Shown here: in pieces, positions 15,757 through 25,524 of the stretch
Position numbering within the stretch: position 1 is the first letter of the stretch
How the letters are laid out: each line of letters starts with the position of its first letter
Source: an uncultured Sutterella sp.
GTDB lineage: Bacteria; Pseudomonadota; Gammaproteobacteria; Burkholderiales; Burkholderiaceae_F
Reading direction: 5' to 3'
DNA: 64,000 bases
NCBI GenBank assembly: GCA_905197905.1
Contig: CAJKAP010000003.1
Span: forward strand, 1 to 64,000
Translations under genes and position numbers: made by a program
Notes under the pieces: generated by a model
The model's database searches: none
What the model was told of the DNA's origin: nothing
Seen by the model: only the letters and a program-made list of their open reading frames with translations

Positions 15757-17579
15757 TGAACGCCATCACGCATTGGATTGAAGAAAAACTCATTGCGATT
15801 TGGGATTTTTGTGCACGCGCGATCGAGCGCGACCGTCTGGCGCGAAAGGCTCGCCCAAAGCGCGAAGCAGAACCGCTGATTGTGGTGCCTATTCCTCAGG
15901 TTCGCAGTAAGTGGGCTTTAGGGTTAATTGTGGGCGGTCTTGGTGTACTGCTGCTGCGCGTAGGCTACCTGCAAATCTTCAACAACGACTTCTTGCAAAA
16001 CCAAGGGGAAATTCGCTACGCCCGAACGATTTCGGTAGAAGGCACTCGCGGCAATATTTTGGATCGAAATGGCGTGGTGCTTGCCTCGAGTCAGCCAAGT
16101 CGCAGTATTTGGGCGGACCCTGAGTTTGTAGACTTTAACGAAAAGGATAAGCTCCAGCAGGTCGCGAAGATCCTTGAGATGCCCTACAAGGAACTGATCA
16201 GCAAGATTAAAAATAGTAGTAGCAAGAACTTTGTCTACCTCTCTCGCAACCGTGATCTCACCGTGGGCGAGCAGATTCGTGAATTAAACGTGCCTGGTAT
16301 TGGGATTTCGCCAGAAAGCCGTCGTCAGTACCCCGATGGTCCTGTGATGGCACATATCTTGGGCTTTACGGATCGAAGTGACCATGGGCAAGAAGGGGTG
16401 GAACTTGCTAAAGATTATGTCCTCTCTGGACAGGCTGGAGCGCGCCGCGTGATTCGTGATCGTCGCGGCCGCATTGTTGACGATGTATGGACCAAGGAAG
16501 CTGAAGCTGGGCAAGACGTTCAGCTCTCGATTGACTCTCGTGTGCAATTCTTGGCTTACTCGGCTTTGAGTCGTCAGGTGGAAGCTACGAAGGCTCTCGC
16601 TGGCGCTGTGCTCGTTGCTGACGCAACAACGGGCGAAATCATCGCCTTGGCGAACGTGCCCACTTATGACCCAAATGATCGCTCGACGGTGCTCTTTGAA
16701 CGTATGCGTAACCGTGTGCTTACCGACATGTTTGAGCCTGGTTCCACGATGAAACCCTTTGCAATTGCAAAGGGCTTAGATATGGGAATTGTCGATCCGC
16801 TCACCACGATTCAAACGGCACCAGGAAAATTGACGATTGGCGACCGTACGATTGGCGACACGCATAACTACGGGCTCTTAACAGTGGCACAGGTGGTGGC
16901 GAAATCCTCCAACATTGGTACTGCGAAGATTGCGCTAGAAATTCCTGCCGCAACGCTTTACGAAACGTATTCGGAATTGGGCTTTGGCCGTGCGCCAAAT
17001 ATTGGCTTCCCGGGAGCGTCTTCAGGGCGTATGCGCCCAGCAAAAACTTGGCGTCCGATTGAACAGGCCACGATGTCTTATGGCCACGGGATTTCTGTTT
17101 CGCTCACACAGCTCGTGCGCGCTTACACCGCACTCGCTCGCAATGGGGACGTGATTGACTTGACGCTCTTTAAGCGCCCAGCTGGTGCAGAAGTGAAGGG
17201 TACCCAGGTCTTTAAACCCGAAACCGCTCGTCGTATGCGCGCCATGATGATGGATACGGTGCGCCGCGGGGGGACAGCGAGTAACGTGAAAGTGGATGGC
17301 TATACCGTGGCTGGGAAAACCGGTACGGCCTTGAAAGCGAAAAACGGGGTCTACACGAAAGATGTGGTCGCGAGTTTTGTGGGGATTGTGCCTGCAACGC
17401 AACCGCGCTTCATTATCGCTGTGATGGTCGACGAACCGAAGAACGGTCGTTACGGTGGTCGTGTGGCGGCACCAGTATTTAATGAAGTTGCCGAAGGAGC
17501 CTTGCGTACGCTCTTGGTCTCCCCCGACGACAAGGAAAGTTTATTCTCTCAAGGTGCTCCAACCAAGACTAAGAACTAG
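15753..17579 (+). CDS. ftsI: Septal peptidoglycan transpeptidase FtsI (PBP3)
   Basis: Class B penicillin-binding protein that cross-links septal peptidoglycan with FtsW. It has 608 residues: a cytoplasmic tail of about 50 residues, a membrane anchor (about 53-72), a pedestal domain with RGNILDRNG (99-107), and the transpeptidase domain. Active-site motifs are S331-T-M-K334, S385-S-N387 and K522-T-G524. The basic cytoplasmic tail, rich in Arg, is somewhat long. Starts within the ftsL stop codon (ATGA overlap). Confidence 0.97.
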   Translation: MMNAITHWIEEKLIAIWDFCARAIERDRLARKARPKREAEPLIVVPIPQVRSKWALGLIVGGLGVLLLRVGYLQIFNNDFLQNQGEIRYARTISVEGTRGNILDRNGVVLASSQPSRSIWADPEFVDFNEKDKLQQVAKILEMPYKELISKIKNSSSKNFVYLSRNRDLTVGEQIRELNVPGIGISPESRRQYPDGPVMAHILGFTDRSDHGQEGVELAKDYVLSGQAGARRVIRDRRGRIVDDVWTKEAEAGQDVQLSIDSRVQFLAYSALSRQVEATKALAGAVLVADATTGEIIALANVPTYDPNDRSTVLFERMRNRVLTDMFEPGSTMKPFAIAKGLDMGIVDPLTTIQTAPGKLTIGDRTIGDTHNYGLLTVAQVVAKSSNIGTAKIALEIPAATLYETYSELGFGRAPNIGFPGASSGRMRPAKTWRPIEQATMSYGHGISVSLTQLVRAYTALARNGDVIDLTLFKRPAGAEVKGTQVFKPETARRMRAMMMDTVRRGGTASNVKVDGYTVAGKTGTALKAKNGVYTKDVVASFVGIVPATQPRFIIAVMVDEPKNGRYGGRVAAPVFNEVAEGALRTLLVSPDDKESLFSQGAPTKTKN

Positions 17580-17624
17580 TCGTTGGAGGCCAGACAGAGT
17601 GTGGAATAACGTAGAGAGAAAAAG

Positions 17625-19112
17625 ATGACTCAAGCAATGCAGTCTATTGTTGAGTGGCTCAAAAGCGTCACCCATCCCAATACTCACCTTCGACTCGATA
17701 GCCGTGAGGTGAAACCAGGCGATATTTTTGTGGCGCTTCCTGGCGCTCACGTAGATGGTCGTCATTTCATCCCCGTCGCTGTGGCGCGTGGCGCAGCGGC
17801 GGTGCTTCTCGAAGAACCAGAAGCTCCTCTTCCTGCTGCTGGCGTGCCCGCTCTAGCGGTGAAAGGTTTGGCAGAACAACTCGGGTTTATTGCCGCAGGT
17901 TTTTACGATAACCCCACCGAGAAAATGCGTGGCGTTGCCGTAACAGGAACCAATGGAAAGACGACAACGACGCATTGGGTCGCATCGCTCTTAACGCGCT
18001 TGGGGGAAGATTGTGCGGTCTTAGGGACGGTAGGCGCTCATTTGGGCGACAAAGCTTTTGAAGGACCAGAACTCACGACACCAGACGCGGTGAGCCTTCA
18101 AGGGCTCTATGCACAAGTGGCAGAAGCTGGTGCGAAAGCCTTTGCCATTGAAGCGAGCTCTGTGGGGCTCGATCAAGGGCGTCTTTTGGGCTCGAACTTT
18201 GAAGTCGCCGTCTTTACGAATTTGACGCGTGACCACTTGGACTACCACAAAACAATGGAAAGCTACGCCGAAGCGAAGGCAAAACTCTTTGCTTGGCCAG
18301 AGCTCAAAGGGGCCGTTATTAATGTCGACGATCCTGCCTCAGAAGAAATGATGGCTAAGGCTCGTGAACACGGCGTTCCAGTGTGGGCAACAACGCAAAA
18401 CGGCACGCATAAAGCGGCCGATCATTTGCTCGAAGCGCGTAACGTGGAACTCACTGGGGCGGGCACCAACTTCACACTCGTTGTGGATGGCGTAGAAAAT
18501 GCGGTGCACTTGCCACAGGTGGGAAGCTTTAACGTCTCAAACGCCATGGAAGCCGTGGCGGCAGTGTTGGTCTTGGAGTATTCGCTCGACGCTATTTTGC
18601 CCTTGATTGGCACGCTTCCTAGCCCTCCAGGTCGTATGCAACTTTTGACCGCAACGGACTCCTTGATTGGCGTGGTGGACTATAGCCATACGCCCGATGC
18701 TCTTGAAAAGGCGCTTTTGAGTTTGCGCCCTGTCGCGGATGCGCGTCACGGCAAACTTTGGGTGGTCTTTGGTTGCGGCGGGGATCGCGATAGCGGTAAA
18801 CGTCCCATCATGGGGGCACTTGCAGCGAAGTTGGCTGACCACGTGATTATCACGAGCGACAATCCTCGCTCGGAAAATCCGCAGAAGATTATTGACGATA
18901 TTGTGGGCGATTTAACGAGTGTTCGCACCGAGGTTGATCGCCGTGCCGCCATTATGAGCGCAGTCCTTGAAGCCGCGCCCGAAGACGTGGTGCTCGTGGC
19001 TGGTAAGGGGCATGAAACCTATCAGATTATTGAAGGCGTGCACCACTACTTTAGTGACCAAGAAGTCGTTAAAGCCGCCTTTAACGAACGCCGTATCCGT
19101 ACGCTGAAATAA
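17625..19112 (+). CDS. murE: UDP-MurNAc-tripeptide synthetase (meso-DAP-adding)
   Basis: Mur ligase that adds meso-diaminopimelate to UDP-MurNAc-Ala-Glu. It has 495 residues with the P-loop VTGTNGKTTTTH and a central domain containing LTRDHLDYH. The motif D412-N-P-R415 selects meso-DAP over lysine, so the wall should be DAP-type. Third of the wall enzymes in the cluster, 11 bases before murF. Confidence 0.97.
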   Translation: MTQAMQSIVEWLKSVTHPNTHLRLDSREVKPGDIFVALPGAHVDGRHFIPVAVARGAAAVLLEEPEAPLPAAGVPALAVKGLAEQLGFIAAGFYDNPTEKMRGVAVTGTNGKTTTTHWVASLLTRLGEDCAVLGTVGAHLGDKAFEGPELTTPDAVSLQGLYAQVAEAGAKAFAIEASSVGLDQGRLLGSNFEVAVFTNLTRDHLDYHKTMESYAEAKAKLFAWPELKGAVINVDDPASEEMMAKAREHGVPVWATTQNGTHKAADHLLEARNVELTGAGTNFTLVVDGVENAVHLPQVGSFNVSNAMEAVAAVLVLEYSLDAILPLIGTLPSPPGRMQLLTATDSLIGVVDYSHTPDALEKALLSLRPVADARHGKLWVVFGCGGDRDSGKRPIMGALAAKLADHVIITSDNPRSENPQKIIDDIVGDLTSVRTEVDRRAAIMSAVLEAAPEDVVLVAGKGHETYQIIEGVHHYFSDQEVVKAAFNERRIRTLK

Positions 19113-19123
19113 GAGGAGCCAAA

Positions 19124-20542
19124 ATGTTTGAAGCTCATTTAGCGTTCACGTTGGGCGAAGCGGCCGAAATGATGGGTGGGAAGGTTGAGAGTGCGCTCTC
19201 CTCCGCCCCTTCTCCTCGTGCGCTTGCCGATATCGCTTGTCGTGGTGTAAGCACGGATACGCGTAGCGCACAGGAGGGGAACCTCTTTTTTGCGCTTCGT
19301 GGGGGCAGTTTTGACGGGCACAACTATTTGGCCCAAGCCGAGAGTGCAGGGTGTGTTGCCGCGGTGGTGGATCACCTCGTTGAAAGCGATATGCCCCAGA
19401 TCGTGGTGGAAAATGTAGGCGTGGCTTATGGGCACTTCGCGCGTGAAATGCGCCCCGATGTGCCGATTGTGATGGTGGTGGGGAGTAATGGGAAAACCAC
19501 GACGACGCAATTGGCTGCCTATGCGCTTCGCGTTGCGCTCGGTCTAGATCGTGTGCAGTGCACTGCAGGAAACTTTAATAACGAAGTGGGTGTACCGCAG
19601 ACGCTTTTAAGCATTACGCCAGAGCACCGTTGTGCGGTGGTAGAAGCTGGGATTAACCATCCTGGTGAAATGGCCCGCTTAACCGATTGGATCAATCCAA
19701 CCTATGTGGTGATCACAAATGCACACCGTGAGCACCAAGAATTTTTAGCGGGAACGCGTGAAAGCGCCCGTGAAAACGGGTTAGCGATTTTACGTGTACC
19801 AGAGCACGGTGCGGTGGTGGCTCCTGCGCACGACCCGGAATTCCCGGTGTGGCGAGATTTAGCGATGCTCGCTCGCGCGCCTTTGGTGACTTACAGCACC
19901 AATCCAGCGGTGAAAGCGATGGTTCAGGGCGAACTCAAAGAAGATGGCGTTTTCGTGGTGAATACGCCAGAGCACGAATATCGCTTGCAGCCAAACAACA
20001 CAGCCCCACACCACTTGCATAACCTTTTAGCGGTGCTGGCACTTGTTTGGAGCGCCCGCATTGATCCCAGATATGTTTTGCCTGCGCTTGAGACATTCAA
20101 TCTCCTAGAAGGGCGAGGTGCAACGTATATTTTGCGTGAAAAAGCTTTAACGGTGATTGATGAAGCGTACAATGCGAATCCTGACAGCGTGAAAGCGACC
20201 CTTTTGGCGCTCTCTCGTATGGAAGGTGGCAAACGTACCTATGTCTTGGGAGACATGGGAGAGTTGGGCGAAGAAGCCCCTCGTTGGCATACTGAAATGG
20301 GTTTATATGCTAAAGAGCTTGGCATTGACCAGTTGGTGAGTGTGGGCCCCTTGAGCCGTATGGCCGCTGAAGCTTTTGGTGAGGGCGCGGTGAGCTTTGA
20401 CACAGCTGACGATGCGTACAACTATTTGCGTGATGCTACAGGAGTGATCACAGTAAAGGCCAGTCACTTTATGCGACTAGACCGCCTCGTTGATAAACTC
20501 ACCGCTCGCAGAGAAAAAAATACAGAACCCCAGAAAGCCTAA
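19124..20542 (+). CDS. murF: UDP-MurNAc-pentapeptide synthetase
   Basis: Mur ligase that adds D-Ala-D-Ala to the UDP-MurNAc tripeptide. It has 472 residues, with an N-terminal domain carrying GVSTDTRSAQEGNLFFALRG, the P-loop VVGSNGKTTTTQ near 124, and DEAYNANPDS in the C-terminal domain. All are family signatures. AAGAGGAG lies just before ATG 19124. Confidence 0.97.
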   Translation: MFEAHLAFTLGEAAEMMGGKVESALSSAPSPRALADIACRGVSTDTRSAQEGNLFFALRGGSFDGHNYLAQAESAGCVAAVVDHLVESDMPQIVVENVGVAYGHFAREMRPDVPIVMVVGSNGKTTTTQLAAYALRVALGLDRVQCTAGNFNNEVGVPQTLLSITPEHRCAVVEAGINHPGEMARLTDWINPTYVVITNAHREHQEFLAGTRESARENGLAILRVPEHGAVVAPAHDPEFPVWRDLAMLARAPLVTYSTNPAVKAMVQGELKEDGVFVVNTPEHEYRLQPNNTAPHHLHNLLAVLALVWSARIDPRYVLPALETFNLLEGRGATYILREKALTVIDEAYNANPDSVKATLLALSRMEGGKRTYVLGDMGELGEEAPRWHTEMGLYAKELGIDQLVSVGPLSRMAAEAFGEGAVSFDTADDAYNYLRDATGVITVKASHFMRLDRLVDKLTARREKNTEPQKA

Positions 20543-20583
20543 GCGGCTCACGGGAAGTAGCAAAAATAAAGGATTCATAGATC

Positions 20584-21738
20584 ATGCTTTTAGATCTCTT
20601 TCGTTGGTTATCCGAATCGGTTTCGGGCTTTAACGTCTTTAGTTATTTGACGTTACGAGCCTTACTTGCTGCGCTCACGTCGCTTTTCTTGGGTTTTGCT
20701 TTGGGCCCCTGGATGATTCGCCGTCTGCGTGCCTTGCACTTTGGTCAGGCAGTGCGCCATAACGGCCCGCAAAGCCACCTAGTTAAGGACGGGACGCCAA
20801 CGATGGGCGGCGCCTTGATTCTTTTTTCCATTACCGTTTCCACACTCCTTTGGGCAGATTTGAGTAACCGCTTTATTTGGGTGGTGCTCTTTGTGACGTT
20901 GGGCTATGGCGCCATCGGTTGGATTGACGACTACCGTAAAGTGGTTTATCGCAACCCTAAGGGGATGAGCGCTCGTGAGAAGTTTGGTTGGCAATCGGTG
21001 ATTGGGCTCGCTGCCGCGCTCTATTTGGCATTTGCCATTTCTGTTCCTGCTAACGGCACGCTCGCAGATACCTTGGCTCAGTGGTGGGCTAACGGCTTCC
21101 CACTTGATGTTTCGCCCAATTTGCACCTCTTGATTCCGTTCTTTAAAGACATCGCACTGCCCTTTGGATTGATTGGCTTTATGGCCTTTACCTATGTGGT
21201 GATCGTCGGAAGTTCGAACGCAGTCAACCTTACCGACGGGCTCGACGGGCTTGCTATTTTGCCGAGCGTTCTTGTCGGAAGTGCCTTGGGGATCTTTGCC
21301 TACGTGGTGGGCCGCCCTGACTTCTCCTCTTATCTCATCTTTCCCTATATCCCAGGAGCAGGGGAGCTCATCGTGATTGCCGCAGCCCTGATGGGCGCAG
21401 GTCTTGCCTTCTTGTGGTTTAACGCTCACCCAGCTCAGGTCTTTATGGGCGATGTGGGGGCGCTTGCCTTAGGTGGCTGTTTAGGTACGATGGCGGTGAT
21501 TACGCGCCAAGAAATTGTATTAGCCGTCATGGGCGGTATTTTCGTGGTGGAAACGCTCTCTGTGATGATTCAGACGGTTTACTTCCGTCTCTCTCATGGG
21601 AAACGTGTTTTCTTGATGGCACCGATTCACCATCACTTTGAATTGAAGGGTTGGAAGGAAACGCAAGTCGTGACGCGTTTCTGGATTATCACCCTCATTC
21701 TCGTGTTGATTGGTCTGAGTACGCTCAAGATTCGTTAA
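20584..21738 (+). CDS. mraY: Phospho-MurNAc-pentapeptide transferase MraY
   Basis: Integral membrane enzyme that moves phospho-MurNAc-pentapeptide to undecaprenyl phosphate, giving lipid I. It has 384 residues and about ten transmembrane helices. Signatures are KDGTPTMGG, the Asp pair in WIDDYRK, NAVNLTDGLDGLA, FMGDVGALALGG and the APIHHHFE histidine cluster. Normal length and cluster place. Confidence 0.98.
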   Translation: MLLDLFRWLSESVSGFNVFSYLTLRALLAALTSLFLGFALGPWMIRRLRALHFGQAVRHNGPQSHLVKDGTPTMGGALILFSITVSTLLWADLSNRFIWVVLFVTLGYGAIGWIDDYRKVVYRNPKGMSAREKFGWQSVIGLAAALYLAFAISVPANGTLADTLAQWWANGFPLDVSPNLHLLIPFFKDIALPFGLIGFMAFTYVVIVGSSNAVNLTDGLDGLAILPSVLVGSALGIFAYVVGRPDFSSYLIFPYIPGAGELIVIAAALMGAGLAFLWFNAHPAQVFMGDVGALALGGCLGTMAVITRQEIVLAVMGGIFVVETLSVMIQTVYFRLSHGKRVFLMAPIHHHFELKGWKETQVVTRFWIITLILVLIGLSTLKIR

Positions 21739-21751
21739 TTAGGAAAAGATC

Positions 21752-23209
21752 ATGAGTTCGCAAGTCGTAGAGACGCTCAAGTGTGAAGAAAAAGGCTGTT
21801 TAGCGCTCGTCGTTGGGATGGGGGCTTCTGGCTTAGCGAGTGTGGAATATCTGCTCGAGCGAGGCTGGTTGGTGCGTGTTGTCGATACGCGCGAAAATCC
21901 GCCTAACCTTGAGAAATTCAACGCTATGGAACGTGTGGAAGTGCATCCGGGTTCGCTCACCGAAGGGATGCTCGAAGGGGTGACGCTCCTTGTGATGAGC
22001 CCCGGTATTTCGCCACTTTTTGGCGCGGCAGCACCGCTTGTGAACGCTGCTCGCGAAAAGGGAATCGAAGTCGTGGGCGAAATCGAACTCTTTGCTCGTG
22101 AACTCGAACGCATTAAGGTCGAAAACCACTACGAACCTATCGTGATTGGCATTACGGGGACGAATGGAAAAACGACTACGACGATGCTCACCTCTAAGAT
22201 GGTTGCGCAAAGTGGGAAGTCCGTCATTACCGCTGGGAACGTGGGACCCAATGCCGTGCATGAGTTGCTCGTGGCCGAGCACGAAAATCGTCTCCCTGAC
22301 GTTTGGGTCTTAGAGCTCTCAAGCTTCCAACTTGAAACGACAAGCTCATTGCACTGCAAAGTAGCCGCCTTCTTAAATGTCACAGAAGACCATTTGGACT
22401 GGCACGGCAGTATTGAAGCGTACGCTCAAGCAAAAGCACGTATTTTCCAGCCTGAAACCATTCGTGTGGTCAATCGTGAAGACGAGACCACGGTGCGTCT
22501 TTCCGAAGGGGGCGAAGTCTATAGTTTTGGCGCCACCGTCCCTGAAAAAGAAGGGGATGCTGGACTCGTTGATAACAATGGTCACATCGCGCTTGTGTGG
22601 CGCAAAGAAGGAAAACTCGAACCCCTTCTCGCCGAAGAAGACCTCCATATTTTGGGTCGCCACAACACGATGAATGCCTTGGCCGCGCTTCTTTTGATTC
22701 GCTCGGCAGGACTTCCTGTTGCGCCTGCGATTGAAGCGCTTCGCCACTATCAGGGTGAGCCCCACCGCGTGGAAGAAGTCTTGACAACGGAAGACGGCGT
22801 CACTTTTGTCGATGACTCAAAGGGCACCAACGTTGGTGCGGTGCTCGCCGCTGTGAAGGGCTTTGCCGCACAGAAGCGCCGCGTCATGATTTTGATGGGG
22901 GGCGACGGGAAAGGGCAAGATTTCTCTCCCTTGGCTCCCGCGCTTCAAGAAGCCGCTGGCGCCGTAGCGCTCATTGGACGCGATGCACCAAAGATTGCGG
23001 AAGTGCTCGAAAAAACGGGCGTCCCGATGGCGCGCTTTACCTCGCTTGAAGAAGCCGTTGAGTGGCTCTGGAATCGTCGCCAAAAGGGCGATGTGATTTT
23101 GCTCTCGCCCGCTTGTGCTTCTTGGGATATGTTTAAAGATTACGCAGAACGTAGTGCTCGCTTTATTGCGCGTGCACACCAACTCACGGATGGGTCTAAG
23201 ACGTGTTAA
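21752..23209 (+). CDS. murD: UDP-MurNAc-L-alanine:D-glutamate ligase
   Basis: Adds D-glutamate to UDP-MurNAc-L-Ala. It has 485 residues with an N-terminal Rossmann part (VVGMGASGLASVEYL), the P-loop ITGTNGKTTTT, and the C-terminal signatures HRVEEV, FVDDSKGTNVGA and LSPACASWDMF. Its last seven bases overlap the GTG start of ftsW, so the two are translationally coupled. Confidence 0.97.
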   Translation: MSSQVVETLKCEEKGCLALVVGMGASGLASVEYLLERGWLVRVVDTRENPPNLEKFNAMERVEVHPGSLTEGMLEGVTLLVMSPGISPLFGAAAPLVNAAREKGIEVVGEIELFARELERIKVENHYEPIVIGITGTNGKTTTTMLTSKMVAQSGKSVITAGNVGPNAVHELLVAEHENRLPDVWVLELSSFQLETTSSLHCKVAAFLNVTEDHLDWHGSIEAYAQAKARIFQPETIRVVNREDETTVRLSEGGEVYSFGATVPEKEGDAGLVDNNGHIALVWRKEGKLEPLLAEEDLHILGRHNTMNALAALLLIRSAGLPVAPAIEALRHYQGEPHRVEEVLTTEDGVTFVDDSKGTNVGAVLAAVKGFAAQKRRVMILMGGDGKGQDFSPLAPALQEAAGAVALIGRDAPKIAEVLEKTGVPMARFTSLEEAVEWLWNRRQKGDVILLSPACASWDMFKDYAERSARFIARAHQLTDGSKTC

Positions 23210-24390
23210 ATCTCTCGAATCGTAAATCCCAGACGTTTGGACCGTCAGCTCCGAAAGCTCCCGTTGGCATCAACTGGGAGTTGATCCTTTGCATCTTCTC
23301 GCTTTTAGGGATTGGCTCGGTGATGATCTATTCCGCTACGACGATGTTTGCGGATAATGCGCGCTATGGGGTTGAGAGTAGCTACTTTTTAGTGAAACAC
23401 CTGCAAAGTATCGCGATTGGCCTTCTGGCTTGTTGGATCGTTTACCAAGTTCCGATGCGAGTTTGGTTTAAGGTGGCACCCTGGGTTTTTGTGGGAGCGT
23501 TAGTGCTTCTCATCTTAGTGCTGGTGCCAGGGATCGGGAAAGTCGTCAATGGGTCGCGGCGTTGGATTAACTTAGGCGTGATGAATTTGCAGGTCACTGA
23601 GGTGATGAAAGTCGCCGCCCTCTTAGTGTCAGCTTGGTTTATCGTTTCTCGTCAGGACTTCATGCACTCTTTCCAAAAGGGCTTTTTCCCGATGGCATTC
23701 GTCATGGTTCTCCTTGCGGGGCTCATCGTGGTGCAACCTGATTTGGGTGCCCTCGTTGTGATCGTGGCGGAGATCATGGGACTCCTCTTTTTGGGCGGAT
23801 TGTCCCTTAATATTTTCTTCTTTGTTTCGACCGTCGTTGTCCTTTTCGTGATTTGGATGATTTACTCCACTCCGTGGCGTGTGGCGCGTTTTTTGGCGTA
23901 CTTAGATCCTTGGAATCCCGATTATGTGCTCGACAAGGCTTATCAGCTCTCCCACTCGCTAATTGCCTTTGGGCGAGGGGAGCTTTTTGGCGTGGGGCTT
24001 GGGGGCTCGGTGGAAAAACTCTACTACCTCCCAGAAGCGCACACGGACTTTATTATGGCTGTCGTGGCTGAAGAAACAGGGCTTGTTGGCGTTGCGCTGG
24101 TGCTCTTTCTTGACTATTGGCTCATTCGCTACGCTTTTGAAATTGGTCGCGTGGCGGTGAAGATGGAACGCTTTTTCTCTGGGATGGTCGCGCAAGGCGT
24201 AGGCGTTTGGTTCGGGGTACAGATCTTTATTAATGTTGGCGTGGCAAGTGGTTTATTGCCGACCAAGGGTTTGACGATGCCCTTCTTGAGTTTCGGCGGT
24301 AGTGCACTACTTTCTAGCTTAGTGGCTATCGGCTTATTGTTGCGCGTTGACAAAGAAAACAAAATTCTTATGCTAGGGGGACAGGTATGA
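23203..24390 (+). CDS. ftsW: Septal peptidoglycan glycosyltransferase FtsW
   Basis: SEDS-family polymerase that builds septal glycan strands with FtsI. It has 395 residues, about ten transmembrane helices, and the hallmark motifs KVVNGSRRWI, PDLG, FGRGELFGVGLGGSVEKLYYLPEAHTDFI and GLTMPFLSFGGSA. The start is GTG 23203 inside the end of murD. Its TGA overlaps the murG ATG. Confidence 0.97.
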   Translation: MLNLSNRKSQTFGPSAPKAPVGINWELILCIFSLLGIGSVMIYSATTMFADNARYGVESSYFLVKHLQSIAIGLLACWIVYQVPMRVWFKVAPWVFVGALVLLILVLVPGIGKVVNGSRRWINLGVMNLQVTEVMKVAALLVSAWFIVSRQDFMHSFQKGFFPMAFVMVLLAGLIVVQPDLGALVVIVAEIMGLLFLGGLSLNIFFFVSTVVVLFVIWMIYSTPWRVARFLAYLDPWNPDYVLDKAYQLSHSLIAFGRGELFGVGLGGSVEKLYYLPEAHTDFIMAVVAEETGLVGVALVLFLDYWLIRYAFEIGRVAVKMERFFSGMVAQGVGVWFGVQIFINVGVASGLLPTKGLTMPFLSFGGSALLSSLVAIGLLLRVDKENKILMLGGQV

Positions 24391-25496
24391 CAGAGACAAA
24401 ACGCACGGTATACATTGCCGCCGCAGGTACGGGCGGCCATGTAATGCCAGGGTTAGCCGTGGCGCGCGAATTAAAAGCGCGTGGCTGGGAGATGGCCTGG
24501 TTAGGCACCACCACTGGCATGGAAAGTGAGTTAGTGGGTCGCGAAGGGATTCCCTTTACGGGACTCAACTTTCAAGGCGTGCGTGGTCGCGGTCTTCTGG
24601 GCGCCGTCAAGGGTGGGCTAAAACTCATCCAAGCCTTTTTTGCTGCTCGCTCGGTCTTAGTGAAGGCACGCCCCACTATCGTTTTCTCAACGGGTGGCTA
24701 CATCGCGGTGCCTGTGGGCTTTGCTGCTCGCTCGCTTGGGATTCCCCTTGTGATGATGAATTGTGACGCGGATCTGTTGATGTCCACCAATACGCTACTC
24801 AAAGTCTGTCAGGCAGTGGCCTGTGGCTTTGCTGGTGGCGCGCGCTCTTTTGCGAAAGGAAAGGGCGTTATTACGGGGAACCCTGTGCGCGCGGAAATCG
24901 TTGCGCTCCCGCCTGTGGAAGAACGTTTTGCAGAACACACTGGTCCCTTGAAGCTCTTCGTTTTTGGGGGCAGCTTGGGCGCTAAGATCTTAAACGAGGT
25001 GCTCCCCGAAGCGCTTGCTCTTCTTCCCCCTGAAGAGCGTCCCGTGGTGGTGCACCAAACGGGGAAAAATCGCGACGCAGAAGTTCGCGAACACTATGCT
25101 CGCTTAGGCGTGGAAGCGGAAGTGCTCCCCTTTATTACTGATATGGCCGCTCGCTACCGCGATTGCGATGTAGTGCTTTGCCGCTCTGGCGCAACGAGTG
25201 TCTCTGAGCTTTGCGTGGGCGGCGTGCCCGCGATTTTAGTGCCTTTCGTAGCGAAAACGACTGCTCATCAGCTGGGTAACGCTCGCTATATGGTTTCTCA
25301 CGATGCGGCCATTTTGATGGAGCAAAAAGACTGCACGCCAGAGGCGGTGAAGGATCTCTTAGCCTCACTCACGCGTGAAAAACTCCTCAAAATCGGGCAA
25401 AATGCTCGTGCATTGGGACATGCCAAAGCTAGCGAGAATGTGGCTGATTTGATCGAACGCATCTCCGAAGGAAAAGGTCCTCAGGAAGCGGCCTAA
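24387..25496 (+). CDS. murG: UDP-GlcNAc:lipid I GlcNAc-transferase MurG
   Basis: Peripheral membrane glycosyltransferase (GT28) that converts lipid I to lipid II. It has 369 residues. The N-terminal glycine-rich loop AAGTGGHVMPGLA and the second-domain loop VFGGSLGAKILN bind the donor phosphates, and the motif RSGATSVSEL binds UDP-GlcNAc. Starts with a 4-base overlap with ftsW. Confidence 0.97.
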   Translation: MTETKRTVYIAAAGTGGHVMPGLAVARELKARGWEMAWLGTTTGMESELVGREGIPFTGLNFQGVRGRGLLGAVKGGLKLIQAFFAARSVLVKARPTIVFSTGGYIAVPVGFAARSLGIPLVMMNCDADLLMSTNTLLKVCQAVACGFAGGARSFAKGKGVITGNPVRAEIVALPPVEERFAEHTGPLKLFVFGGSLGAKILNEVLPEALALLPPEERPVVVHQTGKNRDAEVREHYARLGVEAEVLPFITDMAARYRDCDVVLCRSGATSVSELCVGGVPAILVPFVAKTTAHQLGNARYMVSHDAAILMEQKDCTPEAVKDLLASLTREKLLKIGQNARALGHAKASENVADLIERISEGKGPQEAA

Positions 25497-25524
25497 GGCG
25501 TAAAAGAAGAGAGAAGGAATATTC